DNA from: Phytoseiulus persimilis
Lineage: Eukaryota > Arthropoda > Arachnida > Mesostigmata > Phytoseiidae
Reading direction: 5' to 3'
DNA length: 64,000 nucleotides
Assembly (NCBI GenBank): GCA_037576195.1
Contig: CM075101.1
Span: 51,894,001 to 51,958,000, forward strand
Shown here in pieces: positions 9,966 through 21,800 of the stretch; position 1 is the stretch's first letter, and every line of letters begins with the position of its first letter. Position numbers and translations under genes: made by a program. Below the pieces are notes generated by a model. That model ran no database searches. It was not told the DNA's origin and was given only the letters and a program-made list of their open reading frames with translations.

Positions 9966-10647
9966 GAATTATCTCGGGTAGATAACGACGATACCGAGTT
10001 GTCATTGGCTCTTCTCCAATATAGCAGCTTTTTATTGCACAACTCTGAAAGTATGGGAGGGAACCGATTCCCTCCCAAGTCTGCTTTGGTTCGGGACGGT
10101 CATATCTCCGCGGCCGTCTAACATTGGGTGCTCGCGAAAGCCCTGAGCGCTAAACTTGTACAGCTCGTAACTTCGCTTCCAGAAGGCGCAGAGAGAGGAT
10201 AAGATGATCAAAATACGCGACATTTAGTCAGCTTCAATTATGTATAGTATTCCCGGGGAAGATCGTGCCAGTACCAGGCATGGGACGGCTCAACCAGCGA
10301 CACTGAAGTTTGTGATTCCGAGTCGCAATTCCAAGCTATAGGTGAAGAGAAAAAAATTTGATCGTTTGACATTCTTTCGAAGCTTCGAACCCGGTTATAA
10401 AATGTGCTATGGGGCATGTCAAACTGGCACGTTCAGTGGCAAAGATGGAGCGTTTTTCTGAAAAGGCCCACGATTTTCTCATTCGCTCAGCATGGTGGTC
10501 AAGAGGGCTGAAAATCTAAACTCCCGAGGCCGATATCTCCGCTTTGCAGCGGCCGAATCGCTCAATTTCTTCAGAAACTGCTCGATCTCCGACGAACTTC
10601 ATGATTTCGAGGAAACAGTTTGTGTGCAATTATGCTTGAGTTTCTGT
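9966..10647. other. Unassigned DNA with one arm of an inverted repeat
   Basis: 10085-10230 is the left arm of an inverted repeat whose right arm is 11566-11700 (see separate entries). The remainder shows no gene. Confidence 0.35.
10085..10230 (-). repeat. Left arm of a ~1.6-kb inverted repeat
   Basis: Reverse-complemented, this segment aligns with 11566-11700 over about 110 bp with many substitutions. The shared backbone includes gaagcg.agt.a.gagctgt, a.gtt..gcgt.cag and gagcacccaatg. Two inverted copies flanking 1.3 kb suggest a decayed DNA transposon or a foldback element; TSDs were not recognisable. Confidence 0.5.
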
Positions 10648-11244
10648 TTAAGTCTGCTTCCCTAGTTTTATTGGACCCATGAGCAATGGAGCGCTTCCAG
10701 GATAAGGAATTAGGGGAAGAACAGAGAAAGCGTTGAAGATGATCAATGCTGCACAATTGAAAAGCAAAAATGGATGTTCCCGGCTGCTTCCAAGAAGGGC
10801 TCTAATTCCTTCCGCACGGACCTCCGCGGAACCCCAGAAACGACTGACGGACCGCAGGTTGAGGACCCCTGGTCTAGCTCTTTCCACGGCCCTACTGAGC
10901 TGTCTAGTCAGGTCTTTCACTTCCTTTCTATTGCTTCTCACCTCGATGTCTCTAATCCTCTGAACTCTCTCGCCGATGGTTCCCATACTTGTAGTTATAA
11001 TACGGCCCAATCAAATGGCTGCGCCTCCGGCTTCCATGGTGTTCAACAGCAGGTAAGTCTGAGTCGTTCGCAGAACGTCGATTTCCTTCGGCGTCAATCC
11101 TGAGCGTTTCCCAGAGTTTCCTTCTCGAGTCATCCCGGGACAGTGGTTTCTGTACCGTGTTTCTTTTTTAATGTTGTCGGCTTGGGCACTACCCGCCAGG
11201 GCTGATATTTTTTCGCATAGTAGTTGAATCTGAGCAGCTAGCAC
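10648..11244 (-). pseudogene. Unknown ORF broken by one in-frame stop
   Basis: Two consecutive minus-strand frames, 11244-11011 and 11010-10648, are in the same phase and separated only by a TGA. Together they would be ~198 residues. The middle is charged and helical-looking (ERVQRIRDIEVRSNRKEVKDL). The C-terminal part contains a stretch (SREHPFLLFNCAALIIF) that is found again, diverged, on the plus strand at 35235-35290 (SQEHPFSPFNCAALSIF). So it belongs to a repeated family with conserved protein-level similarity, consistent with a transposon ORF. It lies between the arms of the 10.1/11.6-kb inverted repeat. I do not recognise the family. Confidence 0.4.
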
Positions 11245-11317
11245 CTGTGGCCGAATCCGAAATGAGTTCCGATTGGTTAGTTCGCGTGTTCCGACCAGTT
11301 CTCACAAGAAAGATGAC

Positions 11318-11393
11318 GGGTCGATCCGACAACTTTTTCAAAAAATTGAGACGACGGGATTTTCGGGGGGGAAAAATGTTGTCGGATCGACCC
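11318..11393. repeat. Perfect 16-bp inverted repeat (hairpin)
   Basis: gggtcgatccgacaac at 11318-11333 is the exact reverse complement of 11378-11393, with a 44-bp spacer. It can form a stem-loop and may be the end or core of a small foldback element. Confidence 0.8.
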
Positions 11394-11435
11394 GACAACC
11401 TCTTAGATAGGTAGTCTGGAACAATCTTAGAACTT

Positions 11436-11476
11436 TTTTAGGGGGTCACAATATTAGTTTCGCCGAAATGGCGATT
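11436..11476 (+). repeat. Direct repeat copy 1 (partner 12554-12590)
   Basis: agggggtcacaat followed by agtttcgccgaaatggc. The same segment with a few changes recurs 1.1 kb downstream (agggggtcacaat ... agttccgccggaactgc). Confidence 0.5.
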
Positions 11477-11565
11477 CTTCGATCTTCGACCATTTCAGAG
11501 AAACCGTCTTTGTTGAAAGGCCGTTTGGTGGACCAATACGAAGGCAGCATCTGAAAGCCGACAGA

Positions 11566-11700
11566 CTTCCGCGTATTTTGAGTGTCCTGTTATCCTTCTG
11601 CGCCCTCGGGAAGCGGAGTCATGAGCTGTCAAAGTTTGGCGTTCAGAACTTTTGCAAGCACCCAATGATTTACTCGAAGCGGAGATTCGAACGTGTGGCT
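11566..11700 (+). repeat. Right arm of the ~1.6-kb inverted repeat
   Basis: Partner of 10085-10230 in opposite orientation. Similarity fades on both outer and inner sides. Confidence 0.5.
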
Positions 11701-12475
11701 GCAGCTCGTGAGAATAGTGGTCCGGGGGACATTTTAGACGACCCCATTTGCACAAAGCAAGGTGCTCTGACAATGCTCATCAGGTGCCGGGGGATGCCCT
11801 ACTTTTTTTTGCGGGCTCCAGGAAGAAAAACTCGGTACGCAGACTGTGCCACAGTCCCAGCACAGACTTGTGGCAGTCGAGTACCTTAGAACCCGCCAGG
11901 GGAACCCCACGCTGTCGTTCATGAGGGACTTCAAGATGATGGGAGAAGCCGCAAAATGCCGCGAAATCCAGTGGCGGTGTCATCGGATACTCCAGTATGA
12001 GAGCTCGACATCCCAATTGACTCTTGTGGAAAATTCAAGCTCATTTTCGTTTTCCGGCTGTTATTCTGAATTTTCGCGATCGTTCTTGAAATCTCGCCCA
12101 TCACTGTCGCTCTGACCGATCTTCCGACCCCTACTCTCAAAATTTCATAGCCGGCCGTCGATGTACCGGAACACTGAAGATAAGTCCTCTCTTATCCTCA
12201 TTTGAGAATAGATTGAGAGGGGTTTTTGGCGGCGGCACTCGAGAAATTCTGAGCAGTTGTTACCGCCACTGGATAGAATAGTCTCGATGTGCTGAAGCAT
12301 TTTCCCCTCTCGAGAGGGTGGAAAATCCCGCACTGAAAATCGTTGTCTCGTTTTTCCGTAGGTGTCCCGAAGACCATTCCCGTATTTTCCAACGCATTTA
12401 TCTACATATCTCATCTGTTTCCTGTTTTCGCGTCCGGTACTCTGCATTTCTGCGCTTCGCTGCAACCTTCAAGAA

Positions 12476-12498
12476 CGGTTCAACCTTAGGTTGAACCG
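12476..12498. repeat. 23-bp near-perfect palindrome
   Basis: Arms of 11 bp (cggttcaacct / aggttgaaccg) around a single T. Similar GGTTC/GAACC palindromic sequence marks the ends of the hAT fragment at 16.85-17.83 kb, so it may be a terminal remnant of a related element. Confidence 0.6.
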
Positions 12499-12553
12499 TT
12501 TCTGTTCCTCTTTGGAGCGGCGTACTCTTCGAATATATTACTCAAGAGAGAGA

Positions 12554-12590
12554 ACAGGGGGTCACAATCTCAGTTCCGCCGGAACTGCAG
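12554..12590 (+). repeat. Direct repeat copy 2 (partner 11436-11476)
   Basis: See the partner entry. Two same-direction copies could be LTR-like or terminal repeat remnants. Confidence 0.45.
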
Positions 12591-12599
12591 AATGAAGGA

Positions 12600-15430
12600 G
12601 ATTCAAAACAGTTAGACTCTGGGGGGCGGCTGAAAGCTTGCAATAAATGAGTCGGTCACCCATGCTTTTTGAAAAATTCGGACTCTGAGAGGCACTCCGC
12701 TAGAAAAACCACACGACTTCGAACAAATATCCATGGAAACGAAATTTTAGAATGCGGCAGATGCTCCTTTCTTTCCGGGTAGGAAATTCACAGTACTAGG
12801 AGTGAAAAGAGCAGTTCATTTATCGATCAGAACAGGAACTCTGGCTGCGTTTTCCCTTGATGGAATGATAACGCTTACGTCTTTTTCTTCGCATGAGGGA
12901 AGCCGTTACTGGACGTCCAAAGCAGCACGTCAACGATGTGACGAAAGCGATGGGCAGGTACGGTCCCTCACGCCATTCACGGCTCTCTCTACTCCTCGAC
13001 GCCTCGACACACTCCTACTTCCAGCTACTGGCAACTTCTCCCGTCATCGCCGCTTCCCTTTCCCAGGTCGATCCGCCGGCATTGCCGCTACCGACATGCA
13101 TCTCTACAGAACCATCGAGCTAGCTCTCCTTCAGAATCCAACTGGCTGTCACACTGTGGAGCCGAAGTTGGCGTGAAATATGTTTAATTTCTCCCATCCA
13201 ACATGTCACACTACGTGACGAATGAGAGGGACCAGCGGACAGTGCTGGTTCTCTGTTACCATCTCAAGAAAAACCCGGCAAGCTCTTTGAGACTTCACGA
13301 TCCATGATGTTTCGACACCACGGAATGGATTATCAGCTATTGAAAGCCCAAGAGTATGTATCCAAATCCATTGCCTGTATTGCTCTTGGAGCATATGAGG
13401 AACCGCCCCCTTCTCCCCTTCTCGACAGAATCGACGCAGTGACCTTATGGAACTCTGCTCTTCTGGTGGCACTACATGTTGCGGCCGAGCCACACTTCCC
13501 CATATCCCAGTCAGTGTCCACCGATAGTCGGTTGAGCCCGAGGCGTTCTTCTCCTGCTTAGCCTCACGGAGTCCAAAAGTTGTGGCTGGAAGCTCCAGCC
13601 CAGCTTCGTTTGCGAAACCTCGCATCCGGATTTCGCTCGAAATGTTTGGCGATGGGATCACTTGCGGGGCAGTTTTAGAAGCTCGGTTCTTGCCGGAAGT
13701 TTCGAATGGAGTCCTCCATCACTGGAGGACGAAACGTAGTAGCCCCAGGAAAGCCCCCGGTGTGTCTTGTCTCCTCGGTTTCCAGTTCCTTGGAAACCCC
13801 TCGAACCCGGATTTTTCGAGAAGGACGATTTCTCCGTGCAATGAGCTGCTGCCAGATTCCTCAGCTCAGGCGTTTCTCTCGGAAAGCGATAAAAATCTTC
13901 GGAACAAACCTGGTGCCAAATGAATCGACTTACATGCTGCAACGTGAGAACACCGATTCCTGAACATCGGCCGCGAAAGGTGCAGTTTAGGTCTTACCCG
14001 GGTGAGAAAGCTCCCCTCGGTTCCATTCTTACACTCACCTCTGCTCTGGTCGACGTGGTCTCCAGTCGCATTCGTTTCGAAAAAAATCGCCCTCGAAGTT
14101 CCCACTTGCAACTTTGCGAAACGAAAACTGATAGCTCATTTGGGAGCCACCGAGAGTAGAGGCAGAGACAGGATGATGACTCGGTCTGTCGGTCAACAGG
14201 AAACCATCGCGACTCCTGCTAGCTGTAAAGACAGTGAAGCTCTACCCTGTCACCCACGAGTTCTTTTTGAAAAACACCCGATGAGGCGGATGAGTCTTTC
14301 CTCAGCCATGCTCTCCCCCTCACTGAATGGGCTCAAACCAGAGTTGGGCAGATTCGAATAATTTGATTCTAATCAAAAAACGTCGAATCAGGAGATGAGT
14401 AGCAGGCAGCCCATGAAGAGGGAAGCAAGAACGTTTTTCTCTCCGGGGAAATCAAGGAAAAGTCATATAGGTTACGTCGTTTCCTCTTCTCCAACGTATC
14501 CCATGAAGAGATATTCTACCAAGTTCCTCTGATTCACATGCTCAGCGGCGAACCAGGAACTGCGATTCTCAACTGCACCTGGAAACTCGAGGAATCCTTC
14601 TTCATGGAGTAGGAATTGGCGTTCTTGCTTCGTCCGCTCCTACTCCTTCTTCCTGGGTCTCCTCTCCCTTTGGATGCCGATAAGGAGGTCCCTCGTTAGT
14701 TTCTCCGTCCCTGATTGGACTCCCGGATGGATGTTGGGTGACACGGCAATTGGATAGATGAAGAGATAACTGCCGTTTCTCTTCTATCAGCGTCATTTTT
14801 GGGTGAAAGCAGACGTCGCATCGACCCACCAACTCCTTGGCCGCTTGCTTTGGATCGATTCAGAAACTTCTCGCCTATCGAGGCAAAAGGGTTCAAGGTC
14901 CAACGGAAGCTGACGTCAGATGAGGCGGAGCCGGAGGAATTCTCGACCTCAGGATCGGAGAAGGAGGAACCCTTTTCGGGCCTGTGCGAATGATTCCAGG
15001 CCCGTCGAGGAGACTTCCTTGGGAGCTCCTGGTATCGAGACCTTATCGAAAACGCGAGCAGACGAGTCCCGAGACTCAGATTCAGCTAGTGGGTGTAGCC
15101 GTCATCGCAGACGAGTGTAACCTTCTCCTCTAACTTGCGATAGCTTCACTTTTTCTTCTGCGTGCTCACAAACACCTAGAGTTGACCTCCTCAAGAACGC
15201 CGCGTCTCAACTGTCATGAGTGATCCATGGTTCATCGCGAGTCACTCAAAGACGACGAACTCCGAGGTTATTGGAAAGACGGAAATGTAGTAGCGGTGGA
15301 AGATCTCTCAACCGTTCATTTCCAGAATCCTTGAGTCAGGGTGCGACACACGTACAGAAAGATCCTAATGCTGTGTCACAGGTTTTGCTCGGAAACTACC
15401 CGTCTTGGAGGAGGACGCCCGATGGATGAC
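12600..15430. other. 2.8 kb without a recognised gene
   Basis: The longest frame is a minus-strand frame of 151 codons (13661-13206) with no motif I know. A plus-strand frame at 14799-14993 ends in an acidic Ser-rich tail (DEAEPEEFSTSGSEKEEPF). Neither has clear splice or family support. The region is probably old repeat DNA. Confidence 0.3.
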
Positions 15431-15435
15431 CCGTC

Positions 15436-16065
15436 TCATCGTATCGATAGCGAAAGGGAGTTTTGAGTTTCTCTCAGCAGTAGAAGTATTCGGCGAACGC
15501 CAGGATGCGTGAGATGAAGCTTCTGCAGCACAGCTGGCCGCTGAGTTGCCGGGACGACAACACGATCTTCTAAGAGCAGCATTCCATCCGCTTCACACAA
15601 ATTGTCTGCTTGCTGAGCGAACGAACGAAGGAGAGGGTCTTTCCGATCAGATTCCGACCGGCCACGTCGAACGCGGTCGAGGACCGAACGCAGCAGGGAG
15701 TCCTTCCCAGAGGCAAGCTTGACATCCTGCCCAATGTTCAGAGCTTCAAGCGGACACGAACCGAGAGAGATGAGTTCTTGCTCGCAGATCTCCAGGCTAC
15801 CGATGACCTCATCCAACTTGGGGTCACCTCCATCCTGCCTTGCCTCGCTGATGAGGCGCGACAACGCATCTGCGTGCCCGAACTCGGTTGCACGGGTATA
15901 CTCAATACGAAAATCGCGGCCGATAAGGCGCAACGCCCAGCGTCTCAACCGTGCCGCAATGCGCTCCCTCAGCCCTTTCATGTTGGTTGCTTGGAACAGG
16001 GCGATGATCCGTTTGCGGAACGAACTGTCGGCCTCAAACGAACTTGTGAAGTATCTCCACCGTCG
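15436..16065 (-). pseudogene. Ty3/gypsy pol fragment: RNase H end and integrase zinc domain
   Basis: On the minus strand the frame 15981-15436 begins in the end of RNase H, with RLRRWALRLIGRDFRIEY followed by GHADALSRL, the classic Ty3/gypsy RNase H-integrase junction motif. It continues through a linker (EVIGSLEICEQELISL) to the start of the H2C2 zinc-binding integrase domain (LQKLHLTHPGVRRIL). Upstream, around 16000-16060, residual RNase H sequence (IALFQATNMKGLRE) is still readable. The catalytic integrase core and LTRs are not visible, so this is a fragment. Its 5' side abuts the LINE beginning near 16.2 kb. Confidence 0.8.
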
Positions 16066-16853
16066 TCACAAGGGCGAGGGCCTCTTTCTAAACCTGGCTG
16101 TAGTTACTCTGGCACGGGCTGAGAGGCTTGGAAACGTGAAATACAGCTTTTTCGTTCCCATCTTGGTACCGCTGCAGAAGTACACCTCCGATGCCTGTGT
16201 CGCATGAGCTCGCTGCGACCACCAACCCTCAGGAGAAAAAAGACTCAGTGAGGGGGGACCTAACCACATACAGGCCAATAACAATTACAGATCTGCTATA
16301 CCGTATTTTCGCTCGGGTCATCAACAAGAAAATACACGACTGGATAGAAGAGCATGGAATCCTGTGTGAGATGCACAATGAATATAGACGAGAAAGACGA
16401 GGGGATTCATGGTAACCTCCATCATAGAAATGACGAGAAAGGAGGGCTGAAAGGCACATTTCTCGACTGCTCGAAAGCATACGGCAGAGGAGACAGAACA
16501 AAGCTCTGGCACATCCTGAGCGAATGCGGTATGCCCAGAAGCCTCATTGCCTTCCTTGAGCTACTCAACAGTAACAACCAGGTTGTCCTCAAGGTGCGGG
16601 GAACCAGCATCGCAAAAAGTGACACTGGAGCAGGGCATAAGGTGAGGATGCGCCCTGTCTCCCACGCTCTTCATTTTATACAGATCAAGGCTAGAAAAGA
16701 GACTAAGAGATTCAGGCAAAGGCGTCATTATCAGGACCTCGAAATACATATTCGAGGGGTTAAAAAGCAGAGCAAAAGTAATCCCGGGGATACTTTATGC
16801 AGACTATTCAATTCTGATATCTCACACATGGACCCAGATAGAACAGTTGGTAC

Positions 16854-17831
16854 TGGGCATCGCAGCGGTTCCGAACCGCAAGAATCTGCGGTTCTGGAAC
16901 CGTGAGGAACCGCAAGATTTTACGGTTCCAGAGCCTCAAGAAGCCGCGCGGGAGAACCTTTTGTCTAGCGCCCATATCAGCGAGCCGAGACCTTCACCGT
17001 GCACTGCCTTGGTAGACCTCAGTTCGAATGGTAGAATGGGAGCCGAAACTTCAGTGAAAGTTCTGAAGTATCATTTGAAGCCACAGCCAGGCCGACACCC
17101 CCTCCCTGAGGAGCTTGCCACGAGGGTGATGCTACTCCATTTCACACCAGGGCCATGCCTCGAAGGAACGAGAGCGCCAAATTTCTAAAATCACCATGCT
17201 CTCTGCTTCGTCTCACGTCGCGCCGTCGCGCTGCGCAAGTCGCATGGTACGGATCGTTGCACGAATCGTCAAAAATATCTCACTGAGCTCGCTCTTGTGA
17301 TCCGGTTCTGTCCGAGAGAATCCCGTTCTCCATCACGAGGAATCTTTCCCACTCTACGGGACGCAACGATGAGTGGTTTTGCTAAAGTGGTGCACCCAAA
17401 AATTTGGGTCTGGAAATGGTTTTTGAAACGTGGCTTACAAGCCAAATGCACAGTCTGTTCCAGCGTGGGCATTTGATAAGCTAGAATGTTCGAAACATTT
17501 CACACGTTTTCGCACGATAGGATGCTCCAGATAACTGACTCCCAGCAGTTAGGGGAACCGAAAAATATAGCTCTGACCGTAGCTGCATTTGCGTTCGGAG
17601 TTCCAAACCCAGTAAGTAATTGTTTTCGTATCTCGAAATTCAGGAATTAAAGACAGAAAGATCGACGAGCGCTTTGAGCAAACATTTGAGGACACAGCAT
17701 GAGCGAGCCCTTATCATTTCGGCCGTTGGCCGCGGTTCTCACTTACGGTTCTGGGACCGCGGTTCTTACCTGCGCTTCTCAGAGAACCGAGAACCGCGGT
17801 TCCGAAAATTCGCGGTTCCTTATGATGCCTA
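16854..17831 (+). mobile_element. hAT fragment with BED finger, inserted in LINE
   Basis: A 978-bp insert flanked by 8-bp direct repeats differing at one base (gttggtac 16846-16853; gttgctac 17832-17839). The ends are weak TIRs: tgggcatc on the left and taggcatc on the inverted right. Both ends are rich in palindromic cggttc/gaaccg units. Inside are two pieces of a BED zinc finger: KIWVWKWFLKRGLQAKCTVC (~17395-17455) and, after what looks like an intron ending in ttcag at ~17643, SALSKHLRTQH (17670-17702). The 8-bp TSD, short TIR and BED finger together indicate a hAT element reduced to its termini and N-terminal exons. No catalytic domain remains. Confidence 0.75.
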
Positions 17832-18083
17832 GTTGCTACAGATCACCACAGAAGTGGGTAATGAGCTGAACCTGGTATTCAACCCAAAAAAATCAGCAAT
17901 CATTGACTTTAATGAGCCGGGAAGTGGTGTGAAACCCCGGGCTTGAAATTCAGGAACAAGCGATCCCTAGAGCGAAGTCATACAACTACTTAGCCGAACA
18001 AGAGAAGCTATGGATAGAGAAAAACGCCACAAAAACGCTTAGACAAATGTACGCCAAATCGCTGTGGCAGTTCAATATGTATG

Positions 18084-18088
18084 GGGTA
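18084..18088. repeat. 5-bp TSD (left) of the BEL/Pao element
   Basis: gggta, repeated at 23963-23967 directly after the 3' LTR. Confidence 0.92.
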
Positions 18089-18310
18089 TGTTACCGAACA
18101 CTTGTGCTGCCGATTGGAGGCGATCGGCGGCCGGGGTTTCGTATGTCAATAAAGTCTCTCTCGTTCTGGTGGCCCTTCTCCACGAGCGCAAGACACACAG
18201 TCAGTAAGTGTGGAACCGCCAGAAACGAAGCTAAAAGTCTACTACGGAGATCTCTTCATTGTTTCGTCAAATCTACCCAGTCCCAAGAGGGAGCTTACTA
18301 GTTGGTAACA
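18089..18310 (+). repeat. 5' LTR of the BEL/Pao element
   Basis: 222 bp from tgttaccgaacac to agttggtaaca. It differs from the 3' LTR at only four positions, all transitions. It is followed at once by tggtgtcagaaag, a tRNA-type primer binding site beginning TGG. Confidence 0.95.
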
Positions 18311-18344
18311 TGGTGTCAGAAAGTTTCTGAAAGGAATCCGCGCA

Positions 18345-18881
18345 TTGAAGCCCGTATTTCTGCATCCTGACTCAGAGAAATCATCGAGAGGGTACGTCGA
18401 CGTGTTGGACAACCTAAGCCTAACCGCGTGCCCTCAGTTCAATTCAAGCGAGCACGCTCAGCCGCAGCTCATTACAAGTCCGGCCCTATCGATAGCACAA
18501 ACCATGCCCGATCGAGCCGATAGCAAAGACAGCGATCTGAACGCCGCAGGTCAAAGCGAACAGCAGTCGTCAGAGCCCGAGGCGGTGATAGCAAGACAAG
18601 CTCTCGCCTACGTAAGGTCCAGAATTACAAGACTGGTGAATAGGACCAATCCTCTGCTGGATTCGGTCACGGATCCCATCGAGTCTGTCGAGGAGCTCGA
18701 CCAACTGAGATCCCAATTCAGGGAAACACTTCATGACCTTCACGCGAAGCTGCAAGAGAACCTTAACGTCCATGCCGTCGCAGGCAACGAGCCCCTGATC
18801 GCACGCGAGTACGAAAAGCACGGTGACTACGTGACACGACAATTCCTCGTGGAAGTCGCTGGAAAGCACAGGCATCTCTAA
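18345..18881 (+). CDS. BEL/Pao Gag, N-terminal part, truncated
   Basis: A frame of 178 codons beginning 34 bp after the LTR. It is acidic and Ser/Gln rich at the start and then helical (RQALAYVRSRITRLVNRTNPLLD, ESVEELDQLRSQF). This resembles the N-terminal Gag part of BEL/Pao elements, which normally continues into the ~150-residue DUF1759 Gag core. Here the frame ends at 18881, while the pol frame, in a different phase, becomes readable from about 18853. No sequence between the two could encode the Gag core. Deletion plus frameshift is the simplest reading; a natural small Gag in this family is the alternative. Confidence 0.7.
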   Translation: MKPVFLHPDSEKSSRGYVDVLDNLSLTACPQFNSSEHAQPQLITSPALSIAQTMPDRADSKDSDLNAAGQSEQQSSEPEAVIARQALAYVRSRITRLVNRTNPLLDSVTDPIESVEELDQLRSQFRETLHDLHAKLQENLNVHAVAGNEPLIAREYEKHGDYVTRQFLVEVAGKHRHL

Positions 18882-18894
18882 ACTAAAAGCTCTT

Positions 18895-21800
18895 ATGGAG
18901 TTCCTGGCCAATCAGGCCTTCCTCATCGAGGAATCCAGGGAGCAGGCGAGACTCGTTCAAAACGGTTTCAAAACTCAAAATAACGCCGATCAAAGTCGTA
19001 GGGTTACCCCGCAGCAAAAAAGCAACAAAAACTTCCGAGACCCACAGTTTTCCTTCTCCGCGAATGTTCTCAAGCCAAGCTTCACTTGCATCTTCTGCGC
19101 CGCAAAAGACCATAGCAGTTTCAAATGCAGCAAAAGGATGACGGCGGAGGATCGGAGAATGCGGGTGCTAGATCAAAACGGCTGTCTCAGGTGTCTCAGG
19201 CGGAATCACGATATCCGAAACTGCGAGGCAAAATGCGCGAACTGCTCATATTGCTCCGAGCGACATAACAGGCTAGTTTGTCTAAAAAAGGAGCCGGAGA
19301 TCGAGGTCGCTAGCACGCAGGCAACTGTTTCCACCTCAGTGGCATCAGCCGGAGCCAACCAGGCCTCAGACACTCTGGTCCAGACGGCCTACGCATGGCT
19401 AGTCAATGGGAAGAAGAAGATTATTTGTAGAATTCTCCTCGATCCCGGTTCTCAGGTCTCCTTCATTTCAAAAAAGGTCGCCGACCTCTTAGAACTTCCA
19501 ACAGTCGAATCGGGTCACTTAGCCATTAACGGGATGGCCGGTCAGAGGCTTAACGAGGGGCAGGTCGATACCGTCGCTCTCAAAATTTTTAGCAGATTCA
19601 CAGGCAGCGAAATCAAGATCAACGCTCTATCTGTCCCTATCTGCATTCAAGGCATTCTACCGAGAGCCTCGATTCCCAACGGTTTCAGCCCAGTGGCGGA
19701 CTTCAAGGAGCCGGGCTTCCCGGATGAGATTGACTTGCTCATTGGTTCTGACTGGCTGCACCTCGTTTACTCCGGGATGTACGAGATGATCGGCAAAATA
19801 ACGGCAGTTCCGACCAAGCTAGGGTGGGTATACTGGGGCAACGACTCGGCTAAAAGAGTTCAAGGCTCGGTGGTCACGTCGCTTGGAGTCATTGAAGTTG
19901 TCCCGAAAGTCCTCTCGCCGGTGCAGCAGAAGCTCAAGAATCCCGAGGAGCTGGACAACCTGGAGTTCCTCTGGGACTCCGAGTTCCTGGGGATTGAGCA
20001 CCCGTCCCCTGACGACTCAAGCAACTCCGAGCAGCAGATGCAGCTCCTCGCTCGCTCACTCATCAAACAGGATCCTGACGGCGGCTATTCAGTAAGCCTC
20101 CCATTCAAGAGCAATCATGGAGCTCTGGGAGGCAACCAAAAGTTGGCATACCATCGAACTGTTACCTTTCTCAAGAGCAACAAGGAAAGGCCAGAGGTGT
20201 TGAAGGCGATCGATAAAGAGATTGGCGCGAACATGAATGCTGGTTTCGTGGAGCCAGCTGAGCCTCGCAGACCAGGCCAACCGGCTCACTTTCTTCCGTT
20301 GCTTGCGGTGGCCAAGAGATCATTCCAGCAGTCCGAGCTACCTAAGGTCAGAGTCGTCAAAGACGGGGGCGCCCGCAGTCCGGATCAAGCATCACTCAAC
20401 GATGTCCTTGAAAAGGGCGCAAACTGTGTACCTGACATCCTGGCGGTTCTTTTGCATTTTCGTCGAAAGCCGATTGCCATCTGCGCCGACATAGAGAAAG
20501 CCTTCATGAGATTCCGCATCGCAAAGGAACACAAGACGTTCCTCAGATTCTACTGGGCACCCGGTCGAGCCGACAATCCCGACGCGCCTATCAAAGAGTA
20601 CTGGGCAACGGTGTTGGAGTTCGGTCTTTCTTGTTCGACTTGGTTGCATTGCGCCGGCATTAAGTACCATCTGGATCTGCAAATGCAGAAGCACCCAGAC
20701 AGGCAGCCTTTCTTGAGGGAGATTCAGCGTTCATTCTATGTAGACGACATTTCAACGGGAGCCGACATCATCCCCCATGCCAAAGAAGTTGTTGAAACTC
20801 TCATCGAGACTTTCGAAGCAGGCCACTTTCCGCTCAACAAATGGGCTACCAACAGCACCCAGCTGGCCGATTTCATCAAAACCAGGCAGGGGGCAGAAGT
20901 TCAGGTGGCTTCGGAGGAGGTTGAAACGAAGTTCCTGGGAATCCCTTGGGATTTGGGTGCCGATTCTCTTCGGATCAGAGTTCCCGAGACGATCCGCCTA
21001 CTCACAGAGGGTATCCCCACCAAACTAAAGCTCCTCCGAGGCCTAAGTCAAATTTACGACCCTCTTGGCATGATCTCCTGCATTTCCATCAACCTCAAGG
21101 TCCTCACACAAACCCTGTGGTCCAGGAAGATAGATTGGAAAGAGCCCCTAACTGGAGAGCTGGCGGATGCGTACCTCAGGGCAGTCTCAAATCTGGAACG
21201 CGCAGCGGACATTGCAGTCGACAGATGTTTCTTCCACTTTCCCGCGTCAGACTCCAGAAAGGAGCTTCATGTTTTCGCGGACGCCAGTCTCTTCGCGTAC
21301 GGCTGCGTTGCGTACGCCAGAGAATTGGTCCCCTCCCGCGACAGCAGGGCAGTCTCGGTAAAATTCATCATGTCGAAGGCAAGAGTTGCTCCTCTGAAAG
21401 CGAAGTGGACCATTCCTCGTCTGGAACTGCTTGCGGCGGTTATGGCTTCGCGCATCAGCAAGAGGATCGCGGACAGCTTTGAAGCCCCCTTCGACCAAGT
21501 TTTTCTATATTCCGACAACAGCTCGGTTCTGGGTTGGATTCGAGACGACCCAAGCAGATGGAAACCCTTCGTGGCGAACAGAATCCGAGAGATCCAGACA
21601 CTCGCCCAGGCACATAAATGGTCATACGTCGCCAGCTCGTCAAACCCGGCCGACCTCCTGAGCTGTGGGATCCCACTGGATTCAGAGGAGCTCCGCTCAT
21701 TCTGGTTGCGTGGGCCTACCTGCCTCGTGTACAATGAGGAACCGGGTTTCCATGCCCTAAACCTACAGCCGATGGACAAAGAAGCGCTCCTGGAGCGGCG

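Noticed and set aside
13206..13661. 151-codon minus-strand ORF
   Set aside because: No recognised motif, no repeat partner and no splice or promoter context; kept only as part of the unassigned stretch.
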